Shown: one piece after another, positions 46,854 to 56,052 of the stretch
Position numbering within the stretch: the stretch's first letter is position 1
Layout: every line of letters begins with the position of its first letter
Assembly (NCBI RefSeq): GCF_004358345.1
Contig: NZ_CP037952.1
Span: 620,001-684,000, forward strand
DNA: 64,000 nt
Direction of reading: 5' to 3'
Origin: Parashewanella spongiae
Lineage (GTDB): Bacteria; Pseudomonadota; Gammaproteobacteria; Enterobacterales; Shewanellaceae
Position numbers and translations under genes: made by a program
Notes under the pieces: model-generated
Database searches by the model: none
Told to the model about the DNA's origin: nothing
The model's input: the letters and a program-made list of their open reading frames with translations, nothing else

Positions 46854-48038
46854 ATGAAAAAAACATTTCTTCTTTGCTTGTTCATAATTTGTGCTAACTT
46901 CCATTCTTACGCGGATAACCCTATTGCTCCATCTGAAAGTAATCATCAGCAAGCGTGCGACACCGGCTCAGTTCGGTTATTGGCTGACTTTGAGGCAAGC
47001 CGAATGGATGAGTGTAAAAATTTAGGAGATAATCGTTTCCATATCATTATTAAACCAGAAAATACCCCCATTAATCCTAGCCCTTGGTATGCATTTAAAG
47101 TCATTGCAGATCAAGCTACTGATGTGAATGTTACAATTAAAATCGCAGATAAAAGAAAGAACCGATATTTGCCTAAAATCAGTCAAGATATGCAAACTTG
47201 GTCCCCCCAAGCGCATCGAGTTCGTGGAAAAAGACTGACTTTTACAATCAAAGCTACTGAGCAACCGCAGTATGTTGCGGCACAAGAAGTCATCAATAAT
47301 CAGTACTATGTCGATTGGGCAAATAAGCTACAAGCAGTAAGCCAAGTGAGTCACAGTAGATTAGGCGAGTCGGCACAAAAGCGACCCATTTATAAAATAG
47401 AGAGTAAAGCCAACACTAATGAGTGGTTAGTTATCTTAGGTCGACTACATCCCCCAGAAATCACTGGAGCACTGGCTTTATTCCCATTTGTCGAAACGTT
47501 ACTGGCTAAAAATAAACTAGCAGATCATTTCCGTCAAAAATTTAACATTTTAATTATTCCAAACTTAAATCCAGATGGCGTCGCCATGGGTAACTGGCGT
47601 CACAATGCTCATGGTGCAGATTTAAACCGAGATTGGGTCAGCTTTAAACAGCCCGAAACGATTCAAGTGCATCAATATTTACAAGGCTTGGTTGCACAAG
47701 GTCAAAAGATTAAATTTGCCATTGATTTTCATTCCACTAATCAAGATGTTTTTTATACCATGCCAACAAATTATGATGTCGAAGACCGTTATTTTGTTAA
47801 ACACTGGCTAAACTCATTAGATCAGGCTATGCCAAACTTTAATGTTATACAGAAACCCGGAAATCGACCCAATAATGGTGTATCAAAGCAATATTTTGCT
47901 GATAATTACCAAATCCATGCAATCACTTATGAAATGGGTGACGAAACGAAACGTGATAACATAATAGCCATTGCAAATAATGCGGCAATCACGTTAATGC
48001 AAACCATGATGTCAGATGCCAACCACAACAAAGAGTAA
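46854..48038 (+). CDS. Secreted M14-family zinc carboxypeptidase
   Basis: 394 residues. MKKTFLLCLFIICANFHSYA is a signal peptide. A beta-sandwich of about 110 residues precedes the catalytic domain, as in the cytosolic-carboxypeptidase-like group. Zinc ligands are seen in GRLHPPEITG (His and Glu) and DFHST (His); NLNPDGVAMGNWRHNAHGAD and LNRDW hold substrate contacts; TYEMGDE supplies the catalytic Glu. M14 enzymes remove C-terminal residues, and some of this group cut glutamate side chains or gamma-glutamyl bonds, which would suit a D-glutamate locus. Eight bases separate it from the likely start of the next gene. Confidence 0.87.
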   Translation: MKKTFLLCLFIICANFHSYADNPIAPSESNHQQACDTGSVRLLADFEASRMDECKNLGDNRFHIIIKPENTPINPSPWYAFKVIADQATDVNVTIKIADKRKNRYLPKISQDMQTWSPQAHRVRGKRLTFTIKATEQPQYVAAQEVINNQYYVDWANKLQAVSQVSHSRLGESAQKRPIYKIESKANTNEWLVILGRLHPPEITGALALFPFVETLLAKNKLADHFRQKFNILIIPNLNPDGVAMGNWRHNAHGADLNRDWVSFKQPETIQVHQYLQGLVAQGQKIKFAIDFHSTNQDVFYTMPTNYDVEDRYFVKHWLNSLDQAMPNFNVIQKPGNRPNNGVSKQYFADNYQIHAITYEMGDETKRDNIIAIANNAAITLMQTMMSDANHNKE

Positions 48039-48045
48039 ATATTTA

Positions 48046-49602
48046 ATGGCTGTTTTTAATCGTATTTTTTTTGTTTTTTTGTGTGTGTCTACCATTACTG
48101 CGTGCAATGATAATCAACAGCCCAAAGTTGATACTTTAATTACGAAAGGCAAGGTATTTACTGGTTCAAGTACACAAGCACAGGCGCTTGATGTCGCTAT
48201 TTGTGGCAATATGATTTGCGGGCTTTACCCGACAGGTCAACATGATGTAACCGCAAAAACCGTTGTAGATGCCAGCAATAAAGTTGTCAGTCCGGGCTTT
48301 ATTGATCCTCATACTCATACACTTGATGAACTGTACAGCCAAGATAAAAATCACAATCTCAACTATTTAACTCAGGGTGTGACCACAGTCGTTAATGGCA
48401 ATGATGGCGAAGGCTTTTTTGATATAGCAAAAACCGCAAGAGAATTAGAAGCCAACGGCATTGGTACTAACGTAGCACTGTTTGTAGGGCATGGCAGTAT
48501 ACGAGAGCAAGTTATGGGGCGAGCACAACGCTTTGCGACTGCTAAAGAATTACAACAGATGTCTAACCTATTAGAACAAGCCATGAAAGATGGTGCTCTT
48601 GGGTTATCAACTGGCTTATATTATGTTCCGGGCAGTTTTGCGAATACGGAAGAAGTCATCACTCTAGCCAAAATAGCTAGCCAATATCAAGGAATATATG
48701 ATACCCATCTGCGTGACGAAAGCACGTTTAATATTGGTTTGATTTCCGCACTGGATGAAGCCATTAATATTGCTGAGAAAGCAGACATACACTTACATCT
48801 TGCTCATATAAAAGCACTTGGAGTTGACGTATGGGGGCAAAGTAAAGCAGCGATTTCCATGATAGAGCAGGCACAAGCGAGAGGGGTCGGTATTTCAGCA
48901 GATCAATACCCTTGGCTCGCATCTGGCACAAAACTTCATAGTGCTGTTATGCCAAAATGGGTAATGGCAGATTCACGGCAAGCCTTTCATCAACGTTTAA
49001 GCGATAAGAATTTAACTGAACGCTTACGTTTCGAAATTAATGAAAACATTCGTCGTAGAGGCGGCGATTCATCACTTCTAATCACAGCATTTAAAGATTC
49101 AAAACTGGTTGGGTTAACTTTAGCAGAGGTCGCTGAACTTCGTAAAAGTGATGCCGTCACTACTGCGATTCAACTCGTAAAGGAAGGTGAAGTAAGAGTT
49201 GCTTCATTTAATATGTCACCCAATGATGTAGAAGCGTTCATGACAAAACCTTGGGTTGTGACATCTTCAGACGGTACTAATGGTCACCCCCGTAAATTCG
49301 CTAGTTTCCCAAAAAAATATCAAAAATACGTAACAGAAAAAGGGCTGCTCAGTCTCGCTGAGTTTATAAATCAAAGCTCCAGTCAAACAGCCAAGCTGCT
49401 AGGTCTTAGCAATCGAGGACAATTAACAGTTGGCTATCAAGCAGATATTATTGTGTTTGACGCTAATAAATACAAAGCAAATGCTGATTTTTCAACATGG
49501 AATAAATATTCATCAGGCATTGAACAAGTATGGCTAAACGGTCACAGAGTCATTCAAGATGGGATTTTTCAACATAAATTGGAAGGTCAGTTTGTTCGCT
49601 GA
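48046..49602 (+). CDS. N-acyl-D-amino-acid deacylase-like amidohydrolase, lipoprotein
   Basis: 518 residues. MAVFNRIFFVFLCVSTITAC is a lipoprotein signal. The metal-dependent amidohydrolase fold shows GFIDPHTHTLDELY (HxH), GVTTVVNGNDGEG, GALGLSTGLYYVPG, HLAHIKALG, and VTSSDGTNGHPRKF near the end. D-aminoacylases release D-amino acids from N-acyl-D-amino acids. ATG 48046 lies after the carboxypeptidase stop and fits the signal peptide; an upstream start at 48016 would overlap the previous gene. It is probably co-transcribed with the M14 gene. Confidence 0.87.
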   Translation: MAVFNRIFFVFLCVSTITACNDNQQPKVDTLITKGKVFTGSSTQAQALDVAICGNMICGLYPTGQHDVTAKTVVDASNKVVSPGFIDPHTHTLDELYSQDKNHNLNYLTQGVTTVVNGNDGEGFFDIAKTARELEANGIGTNVALFVGHGSIREQVMGRAQRFATAKELQQMSNLLEQAMKDGALGLSTGLYYVPGSFANTEEVITLAKIASQYQGIYDTHLRDESTFNIGLISALDEAINIAEKADIHLHLAHIKALGVDVWGQSKAAISMIEQAQARGVGISADQYPWLASGTKLHSAVMPKWVMADSRQAFHQRLSDKNLTERLRFEINENIRRRGGDSSLLITAFKDSKLVGLTLAEVAELRKSDAVTTAIQLVKEGEVRVASFNMSPNDVEAFMTKPWVVTSSDGTNGHPRKFASFPKKYQKYVTEKGLLSLAEFINQSSSQTAKLLGLSNRGQLTVGYQADIIVFDANKYKANADFSTWNKYSSGIEQVWLNGHRVIQDGIFQHKLEGQFVR

Positions 49603-49735
49603 ATTTTTTTGGATGCGGATTGGTATAACATACTGATAGAAGTTGTGCGGAAGCACTGACAAAGATGTCTAATCTGACAAAACTATTTGTTTTTAGTCAG
49701 TCATTTTTCACTATTTTCAGAAGTGCTGTTTTATC

Positions 49736-50059
49736 CTAAAGCAGAAAAAAATACTGATAGCAAGGCATGAATAGCAGCAAGTAGTGGTTACCGACATACA
49801 AAACTGTCGTTACTTCGTTTCTACTTGCAAAATTTATAATGCAGTTAGCGGTGATTTTGGCAAGTATATGAATGCTCAGCACCCATCTGAAGAGTGAATT
49901 CGGGTTGTTTAATCTCAGTAGGGTAAATTCCTCGCCGCTTGCGGCGGACTAACGTCTTTATCTAACTAATTGATACCTCGCCCCTTGGGGCGGGGTGATT
50001 CATTCTTGTATTTAACTTCAATAGATTAAAGTTAAATTGTGCGTTCAACCGATTTATTA
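49736..50059. repeat. Family B miniature element, copy 3, with a 90-bp insert
   Basis: The left end is shortened to CCTAA-GCAGAAAA and the right end stops within CCGATTTATT. Core at 49792-49809. Between about 49915 and 50006 it holds an insert absent from the other copies, with two small hairpins (CGCCGCTTGCGGCG and CGCCCCTTGGGGCG). Confidence 0.85.
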
Positions 50060-50240
50060 CCGTGAAAATAGCCGCTAACACCTATTCCCAAGCCTGTTAG
50101 TGAAAGCATAAAAGCTAAAAATCACTTCGCCTTTAGCTTACCGTGAAAATTAATAGTATTAGACGCAACATAGTCCTCCCCGCAATTATTGAAGGGATAA
50201 AAATAAGTCTGGCTGTCTGTTAAGCTTTTTGCTTAACTGT

Positions 50241-51440
50241 TTATACCATATTGTATTTAACCATCATTTGAAGCCATCGGGGACTATTTCTCCTGACCAT
50301 TAACTCCTCGTAGTTAATATCTGGGTCAAAATAGGCTTTCCTTCGGCTTAATACTGTGTAGATAATACGTAAAAGTTTGTGGGCGATAGCAATGATACTT
50401 CTCTTGTGTCCTCGACGGATGACCAAACCTTGGTACTTGCCTTTGAATTGGCTTTTCGTCTTAACGGCAGCATTAGCTACTTCACACAAGAGTGTTTTGA
50501 CCATTTTGTTTCCTTTACGCATTCGCCCACTTTTTCTTTTTCCTGCACTTTCATTATTTCCCGGACATAAACCTGCCCATGAGCTGATACCCTTTATTCC
50601 ATCGAAGCAACTCATGTCGTCACCGATTTCACCAATAAGACAAGCTGCACTGATAACACTAGTGCCCGGTATCGTTTGCAAAAGTTCCAGAGCCTCATTC
50701 CACGGTTTTATCGTTTCAATAATTAAGGTTTCTAGCTCAGCAAGCTGCTTCTCTAGAAACTCAATGTGATTTTTGATATTACGCAAGATATAAAAGTGTG
50801 ACGGAGTAAGAGTTTCGTCCATACTCGCCATAAGTTCACTTCTATCGGCTTTCAGTCTTGGGTCGACCATTTTTATCAAGTCACACAATGGCTTTCCTTC
50901 AATCAGACCGTTCACGAGTATTTGCCCTGATTTCCCGTTAATGTCGCTAATAAACCCGCCCAGACGAATACCAGCATCATCTAAGGTTTTATGTAATCGA
51001 TTTTTCTCATTACTCAATTCCTTTTTTTGTTTGTCTCTTCTGCGAGTCAGTAATCTGAGTTGCTTCTGCTGTGGCGCTGGAACGAAACTTGACCGAACGA
51101 GTCCATAGTGACCGAGTGAAGCGAGCCATTGATTGTTAATGACATCTGTCTTTCGACCGGGAACATTCTTGACATGTCTTGCATTAACGACCTGCGTTTT
51201 TATGCCAGCTGTAACAAGTGAAAGATAGATGCTTTTCCAGTAAACACCTGTACTTTCCATTACAGCTAGCTCAATATGATGCTGCTTGAGAAAATGGCAT
51301 AATTTCAAGCGTTCTTTTTTTAAAGTACCAAAGGATTGGGTGATTTCTTCAATTCCCTGCTCTGTCTCCTTGCGGATAGTGACCATGACCATCATCTTGT
51401 GGACATCTAATCCTGCACAACTTTTTACAATAGGCTCCAT
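50241..51440 (-). CDS. IS110-family transposase
   Basis: 399 residues. The N-terminal DEDD domain has GLDVHKMMVMVTI, AVMESTGVYWKSIY and GRKTDVINNQWLASLG. The C-terminal domain has LLQTIPGTSVISAACLIGEI and ISSWAGLCPGNNESAGKRKS with its conserved Ser. IS110 elements have no clear inverted repeats and use a structured bridge RNA from their non-coding ends, so the border cannot be set by eye. The reading frame is intact. The 180 bp downstream of its stop (50060-50240) and the 100 bp upstream of its start probably belong to the element. Confidence 0.92.
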   Translation of the reverse strand: MEPIVKSCAGLDVHKMMVMVTIRKETEQGIEEITQSFGTLKKERLKLCHFLKQHHIELAVMESTGVYWKSIYLSLVTAGIKTQVVNARHVKNVPGRKTDVINNQWLASLGHYGLVRSSFVPAPQQKQLRLLTRRRDKQKKELSNEKNRLHKTLDDAGIRLGGFISDINGKSGQILVNGLIEGKPLCDLIKMVDPRLKADRSELMASMDETLTPSHFYILRNIKNHIEFLEKQLAELETLIIETIKPWNEALELLQTIPGTSVISAACLIGEIGDDMSCFDGIKGISSWAGLCPGNNESAGKRKSGRMRKGNKMVKTLLCEVANAAVKTKSQFKGKYQGLVIRRGHKRSIIAIAHKLLRIIYTVLSRRKAYFDPDINYEELMVRRNSPRWLQMMVKYNMV

Positions 51441-51670
51441 AAAATACTACTCCACTGAATTAAAGTGAGTAGCAGAGCCTAGTGGATAGATTGGATTGCC
51501 AAGAACTCTAACGAGAACTGGTCATTTTACCGTTCATTCAATGCGTAAAAGCTGAAATAGCCGAGGGTACGAGCAACCATATCCAGATCAGTTTAGGTTC
51601 AGTTATGAAAACTAAAAAAAATGCGACCACGATTTAAGCTCTGCTAATAGTTAGAATAAAACAGAAAGAA

Positions 51671-51863
51671 TTTTCATGGTGTAGGGTGATAGAAAAATCG
51701 AAATTAAAGTAAACGCTCATGACATCTATGCCTATCATGAATGTTTAGGTTGGAAATAATCTTCAAATCTCAGCGAATACAATTTTCATGGTGTAGGGTG
51801 ATAGAAAAATAATAGTCAAAGTAAACGCATATGACATCTATGCCTATCATGAACGTTTAGGTT
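51671..51863. repeat. Direct repeat of 81 bp, period 112
   Basis: Two copies (51671-51751 and 51783-51863) both start TTTTCATGGTGTAGGGTGAT and end GTTTAGGTT, with scattered changes. The repeat is non-coding. It lies beyond the IS110 gene, in a region without other features. Confidence 0.85.
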
Positions 51864-52303
51864 TATATGATTTTCGATAATTTCAACCATAGCTTTTACA
51901 TTAATCAGGAGGTGTAAGCCCAAACCCCAGACCTTTTCCTTAATCATGTGAGTTTGCCGTATTGTATTGATATATAAGTAATTTGTGTATAACCAGTTCA
52001 CTTTTGGATAGAAGTAAGCTAATACTAATTACAGGTGTTCACCAACAAACACATATTTCGCCCATTTATTTAAAAGGTATTGAAAAATTGAAGATAGTAA
52101 TGGTGAATCCTTTATTGGGGCAGTCCGACCGCTGCAAAAATTACACAGTTTTGATAGTCTTCTGAGTCAACATATTCTTTCCAGAATATAAGGGCGTCTA
52201 TAACGATGTATCTTTCGCTCACGAGCATCACTCAGTAAGTGGTGCTTGATGCCGCACTGTTTATTGTTCTAGCCATGCTCAATTCTTCTATTTTTGCCAT
52301 TTA
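51864..52303. other. Intergenic stretch, no gene seen
   Basis: AT-rich debris region between the direct repeat and element A copy 3. No frame longer than about 60 codons has a ribosome site. The last bases before element A may continue the IS630 remnant frame (SSIFAIYKDAE when the element is removed). Confidence 0.45.
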
Positions 52304-52650
52304 TACCAATTACAGTAATTAAATTCCCAGCTCAGAGCTATGTATGTGTTCAAAGTACAAGTGAAATTGATGAAGACATAGTTATTACCGACATACAAAA
52401 CTGTCGTTATTACATTGCTACGTTGAGACAGTTTTGCGTAGTAATTTGGACACATACAAGCTCCCGAAGGGCGAGGCTAAAGGATTCCATTACTACGTTA
52501 CAAGTTTTTGAATTATCCCGACAAAAGCACTAAGTGCGTTGAACGCCAGTTTTGTATGGCGGCCGTAGGGAATATAGTACTTCAAACTTGCGCCTTGTAC
52601 TGAAATCCTTTAGCTCTTACTGAGTGGGAAGTTAATTACTGTAATTGGTA
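52304..52650. repeat. Family A miniature element, copy 3
   Basis: 347 bp between TACCAATTACAGTAATTAA and TTAATTACTGTAATTGGTA, with TTA on each side (52301-52303 and 52651-52653). Core at 52389-52406. Inserted in a decayed IS630 transposase gene. Confidence 0.93.
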
Positions 52651-52654
52651 TTAT

Positions 52655-52999
52655 AAGGACGCTGAGACAATTGTATTAGTTGAGGATAACTTGAATACTC
52701 ATACCCCGACTTCATTTTATAAGGCCTTCGAACCAGAAGAAGCTCGTAGGTTGATCAATAAAATAGAATTTCATTACACGCCAAAGCACGGAAGTTGGTT
52801 GGATGTGGCTGAAATTGAATTAAGTATCTTGAGCAGGCAATGCTTAAACCGAAGAATACCCGCTCAGGAAACACTAAATACTGAAGTCGAAGCCTGGGTT
52901 ACCGAGCGTAATGAGTCCAAGGCTAAGATGAGCTGGCAGTTCACGACTGAGGAGACACGTATAAAATTAAAGAAACTTTACCCCGTACTCCCAGAGTAA
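52655..52999 (+). pseudogene. IS630-family transposase, C-terminal remnant
   Basis: About 115 codons: KDAETIVLVEDNLNTHTP with the second Asp of the DDE triad, then FHYTPKHGSWLDVAEIELSI with the final Glu, then QCLNRRIPAQETLNTEVEAW. The N-terminal domain and the first catalytic Asp are missing. It begins at the right edge of element A copy 3. Confidence 0.88.
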
Positions 53000-53272
53000 A
53001 GTGAGCCTTTTAACAGAAGTTCACTGATTAACGAAATCCAGTTACACTTTCGTTAATCAAAGCATGAAAAGCTAGAATCCTACTGACTTGCCAAGGGGTG
53101 GGAGGAGGTGTTTTGTTCAGACATCACTTATTTGTCAATTGATTGTGAGCAAAAGTTAAGTAAGAGTTTAAAACAATAAATATCGATACATGATTCTTAG
53201 CTCTCCTATGACTATGGTTTACCAGAACAGCTTCAACTGTAGAATTCATATGAATGGACTACTAGGCATGAG
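53000..53272. other. Intergenic stretch between the IS630 remnant and the PPR-Smr module
   Basis: No gene. About 53027-53057 a short inverted repeat (GATTAACGAAA/CTTTCGTTAATC) could be an old IS end or a terminator. Confidence 0.45.
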
Positions 53273-53466
53273 CCAATTTACGCTCAATTTCATTATTTTT
53301 TGTTTGAGTTTGAGGCACAACGATGAGCTACGAAACGGCTTCTCTATGCGGTGGGTAATCTTCTGTTATACATTTATAGAATACCTTAAAGCTGAATATT
53401 TTTGTATTTATCTTTTCAGTGCGTTATATCTTAGCTTATTAATTCACTCACTTATTGAGTAATGCG
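53273..53466 (+). promoter_or_regulatory. Conserved upstream module of the PPR-Smr family
   Basis: The third copy of the ~190-bp region before each PPR-Smr gene. It contains CCAATTTACGCTCAATTTC, a T-rich tract, and a GTTATACATTTATAGAAT promoter-like stretch. Homology to the other copies stops abruptly at about 53273. Confidence 0.65.
53346..53462 (+). CDS. Possible 38-aa leader peptide before the PPR-Smr gene
   Basis: An ATG-started frame reading MRWVIFCYTFIEYLKAEYFC to a hydrophobic end (SLLIHSLIE), stopping four bases before the PPR-Smr ATG. It matches the frame at 13800-13916 in length. It may couple translation to the main gene. No clear ribosome site is seen. Confidence 0.35.
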   Translation: MRWVIFCYTFIEYLKAEYFCIYLFSALYLSLLIHSLIE

Positions 53467-55737
53467 ATGGCGACAGTGCGCACTCCTGCTGAACAACAAT
53501 CAATATATGAATCCGTACTCAAAAGCCTCCAAGAATACCCAAGCGAAGCCGTATCCTATCTAAACTTTAAGGTTTCAAAATTTGATGATAATGAAGACTT
53601 ACAACAGAGTTATCAAGTATTAAGCGAAACCAATAAACAAAAGCTGTATGATTTTTTCAACACTGAATCATCGCCGACTCACTCCAACTCTCACAAACGA
53701 GAAGTTCATAATTGTGAGAAGCCAAGTAATGTTTGCCCATATTTTGCAACTGAGCCCTTCTCCAATGCTCCACAATCAAGCACTCAATATGCTAAGCAAA
53801 TACACCAACCATCTTCCTCCCCTAATTCCTTTGATACTCAGACCCGTGCGCTCATTCACTCTTGGAAACTTGAACAGAAAAGCAAAAATCAACTGGGTAT
53901 TGAGTTAAATGCATTAATTGGTGGTTGCACTAAACTTTCGAAGCTTATTGAAATCATTCACACCCTAAAAAACGACAAACGGGTCATGGAAACATCATGG
54001 AACATAAGGTTAGTCCATGAATTGTTGCACAAAGCGGCCGAGTTTTCTGACAGCCATTCATCTGATTTCGACGGCGTTTTTAGTGACATAGTACTATTTA
54101 AATCTGCCTATGAAGCGAAAACATGCATCCTATTACTGAAATTAATTAAGTTAAATTTAAATTTTTCAGATGCCAAAAGGTTGGTACTAGGCAATGCAGC
54201 TGAAGCCAGCTTAATGCAACAATGGGGCATCAAGCCTGATGTTGCCATTTACAATGCCTTTATCACGGCATGCGTTAGAACTGACCACTTTAATAGTGCT
54301 TGGCAACTGGTGTGTGGTGACGAGCCTGTGATGGCACCTCATTTGCCACTAAAGGCAAATTCAATCATCTGCTTGAATTTGCTGACGGCCTGCGCTGAAG
54401 CGGGGCGTTATGCAGAAGCCAAATCATTGGCGTTGGGCGATGGCGATACAGCTACAGCCAGCTTAATGCAACAATGGGACATCAAGCCTAATATTGTCAT
54501 TTACAATTCCTTTATCATGGTATGCGCTAAAACGGGCCAATTTGATAGTGCTTGGCAACTGGTGTGTGGTGATAAGCCCGTGATGGCACCTCATTTGTCA
54601 CTAAAAGCAGATTCAATTACCTGCATAAATTTGCTGACGGCCTGCGCTGAAGCAGGGCGTTATGTAGAAGCCAGATCGTTGGTGTTGGGCGATGGCAATG
54701 CAGCTACAGCCAGCTTAATGCAACAATGGGACATCAAGCCTAATGTTGCCATTTACAGCGCCTTTATCACGGTATGCGCTAAAACGAGCCAGTTTGATAG
54801 TGCTTGGCAACTGGTGTGTGGTGATAAGCCCGTGATGGCACCTCATTTGTCATTAAAAGCCAATCAAATCACCTGCATGAATTTGCTGGCTGCCTGCGCT
54901 GAAGCGGGGCGTTTTGCAGAAGCCAAATCATTGGTGTTGGGCGATGGCGATACAGCCAGCTTAATGCAACAGTGGGGCATCAAGCCTAACGTTGCCATTT
55001 ACAATGCTTTTATCACGGTATGCGCTAAAACGGGCCAATTTGATAGTGCTTGGCAACTGGTGCGTGGTGATAACCCCTTGATGGCACCTCAACTACCACT
55101 AAAGGCAGATTCAATCACCTGCCTGAATTTATTGACTGCCTGCGCCGAAATGGAGCGTTTTACAGAAGCCAAATCATTGGTGTTGGGCGATGACGATACA
55201 AACACAGCTACAGACAGTTTAATGCAACAATGGGGCATCAAGCCTGATGTTGCCATTTACAATGCCTTTATTAAAGTATGTATTAAGGCTAAGGAATTTG
55301 ACGCTGAAATATGGTATTTAGAAAAAATTATGAACGAATGTAACATGAGTACTCCTTCACAAATACATGCTCAACTTGCGCCGCTTGACAAAGATAATTT
55401 CGCAAGCATGATTGATAAAGGGATAACACAAGGAATATATAAAAAAAGTCTTGGCTTAATGAATCATTGTTTAGATTTACATATAGATAAAATCTTCGAA
55501 GGACAATCAAGCAATGGTACACATATTCGAGGTGTTCCATTAGCTTTCGCAAAACTATTATTTTGTTATCACAAAAAAAATAATGAACCCAACATAGTGT
55601 CGATCATAACTGGATACCATGGCAATAATACGGTAAAAAATGGAATGATAAGTTTTCTCAATGATGTATTTGGACTTGAGTTTATCGAGGATAAATTCAA
55701 CTTAGGAAAGATAGTATTGAGCGAGTCTACCCATTAA
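53467..55737 (+). CDS. PPR-Smr repeat protein, 756 aa
   Basis: A shorter sister of the 1251-residue protein at 10040-13795 with the same order: an N-terminal region (~230 residues, starting MATVRTPAEQQSIYESVLKS), PPR-like double repeats, and an Smr-like C-terminal domain (CLDLHIDK, GVPLAFAKLLFCYH, IITGYHGNN). It has five first halves and four full ~82-residue units against eleven and ten in the sister. Individual units are near-identical in DNA as well as protein, so unit number has changed recently. A TTG at 53455 could also start it. Its stop TAA is the target of element A copy 4. Confidence 0.85.
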   Translation: MATVRTPAEQQSIYESVLKSLQEYPSEAVSYLNFKVSKFDDNEDLQQSYQVLSETNKQKLYDFFNTESSPTHSNSHKREVHNCEKPSNVCPYFATEPFSNAPQSSTQYAKQIHQPSSSPNSFDTQTRALIHSWKLEQKSKNQLGIELNALIGGCTKLSKLIEIIHTLKNDKRVMETSWNIRLVHELLHKAAEFSDSHSSDFDGVFSDIVLFKSAYEAKTCILLLKLIKLNLNFSDAKRLVLGNAAEASLMQQWGIKPDVAIYNAFITACVRTDHFNSAWQLVCGDEPVMAPHLPLKANSIICLNLLTACAEAGRYAEAKSLALGDGDTATASLMQQWDIKPNIVIYNSFIMVCAKTGQFDSAWQLVCGDKPVMAPHLSLKADSITCINLLTACAEAGRYVEARSLVLGDGNAATASLMQQWDIKPNVAIYSAFITVCAKTSQFDSAWQLVCGDKPVMAPHLSLKANQITCMNLLAACAEAGRFAEAKSLVLGDGDTASLMQQWGIKPNVAIYNAFITVCAKTGQFDSAWQLVRGDNPLMAPQLPLKADSITCLNLLTACAEMERFTEAKSLVLGDDDTNTATDSLMQQWGIKPDVAIYNAFIKVCIKAKEFDAEIWYLEKIMNECNMSTPSQIHAQLAPLDKDNFASMIDKGITQGIYKKSLGLMNHCLDLHIDKIFEGQSSNGTHIRGVPLAFAKLLFCYHKKNNEPNIVSIITGYHGNNTVKNGMISFLNDVFGLEFIEDKFNLGKIVLSESTH

Positions 55738-56052
55738 TACCAATTACAGTAATTAAATGCTCAACTCAGAGCTATGTATGCGCACAAAGTACAAACGAAA
55801 TTGATGAAAACATAGTTATCTACGTTGAGATAATTTTGTGAAGTAATTTTTGCGCATACAAGCTCCCGAAGGGCAAGTCTAAAGGTTTCCATTACTGCGT
55901 TGCACGTTCTTGAATTATCCCGACAAAAGCACTAAGTGCGTTGAACGCCAGTTTTGTATGGCGGCCGTAGGGAATATAGTACTTCGAACATGCGCCTTGT
56001 ACTGAAAACCTTTATCTCTTGCTGAGTGAGAGATTAATTACTGTAATTGGTA
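55738..56052. repeat. Family A miniature element, copy 4 (without core)
   Basis: 315 bp, bounded by TACCAATTACAGTAATTAA and its inverse, with TAA on each side (55735-55737 and 56053-56055). The left TAA is the stop codon of the PPR-Smr gene. It lacks the ~32-bp block with the hairpin core found in copies 1-3: the sequence reads AGTTATCTACGTTGAG. Confidence 0.95.
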
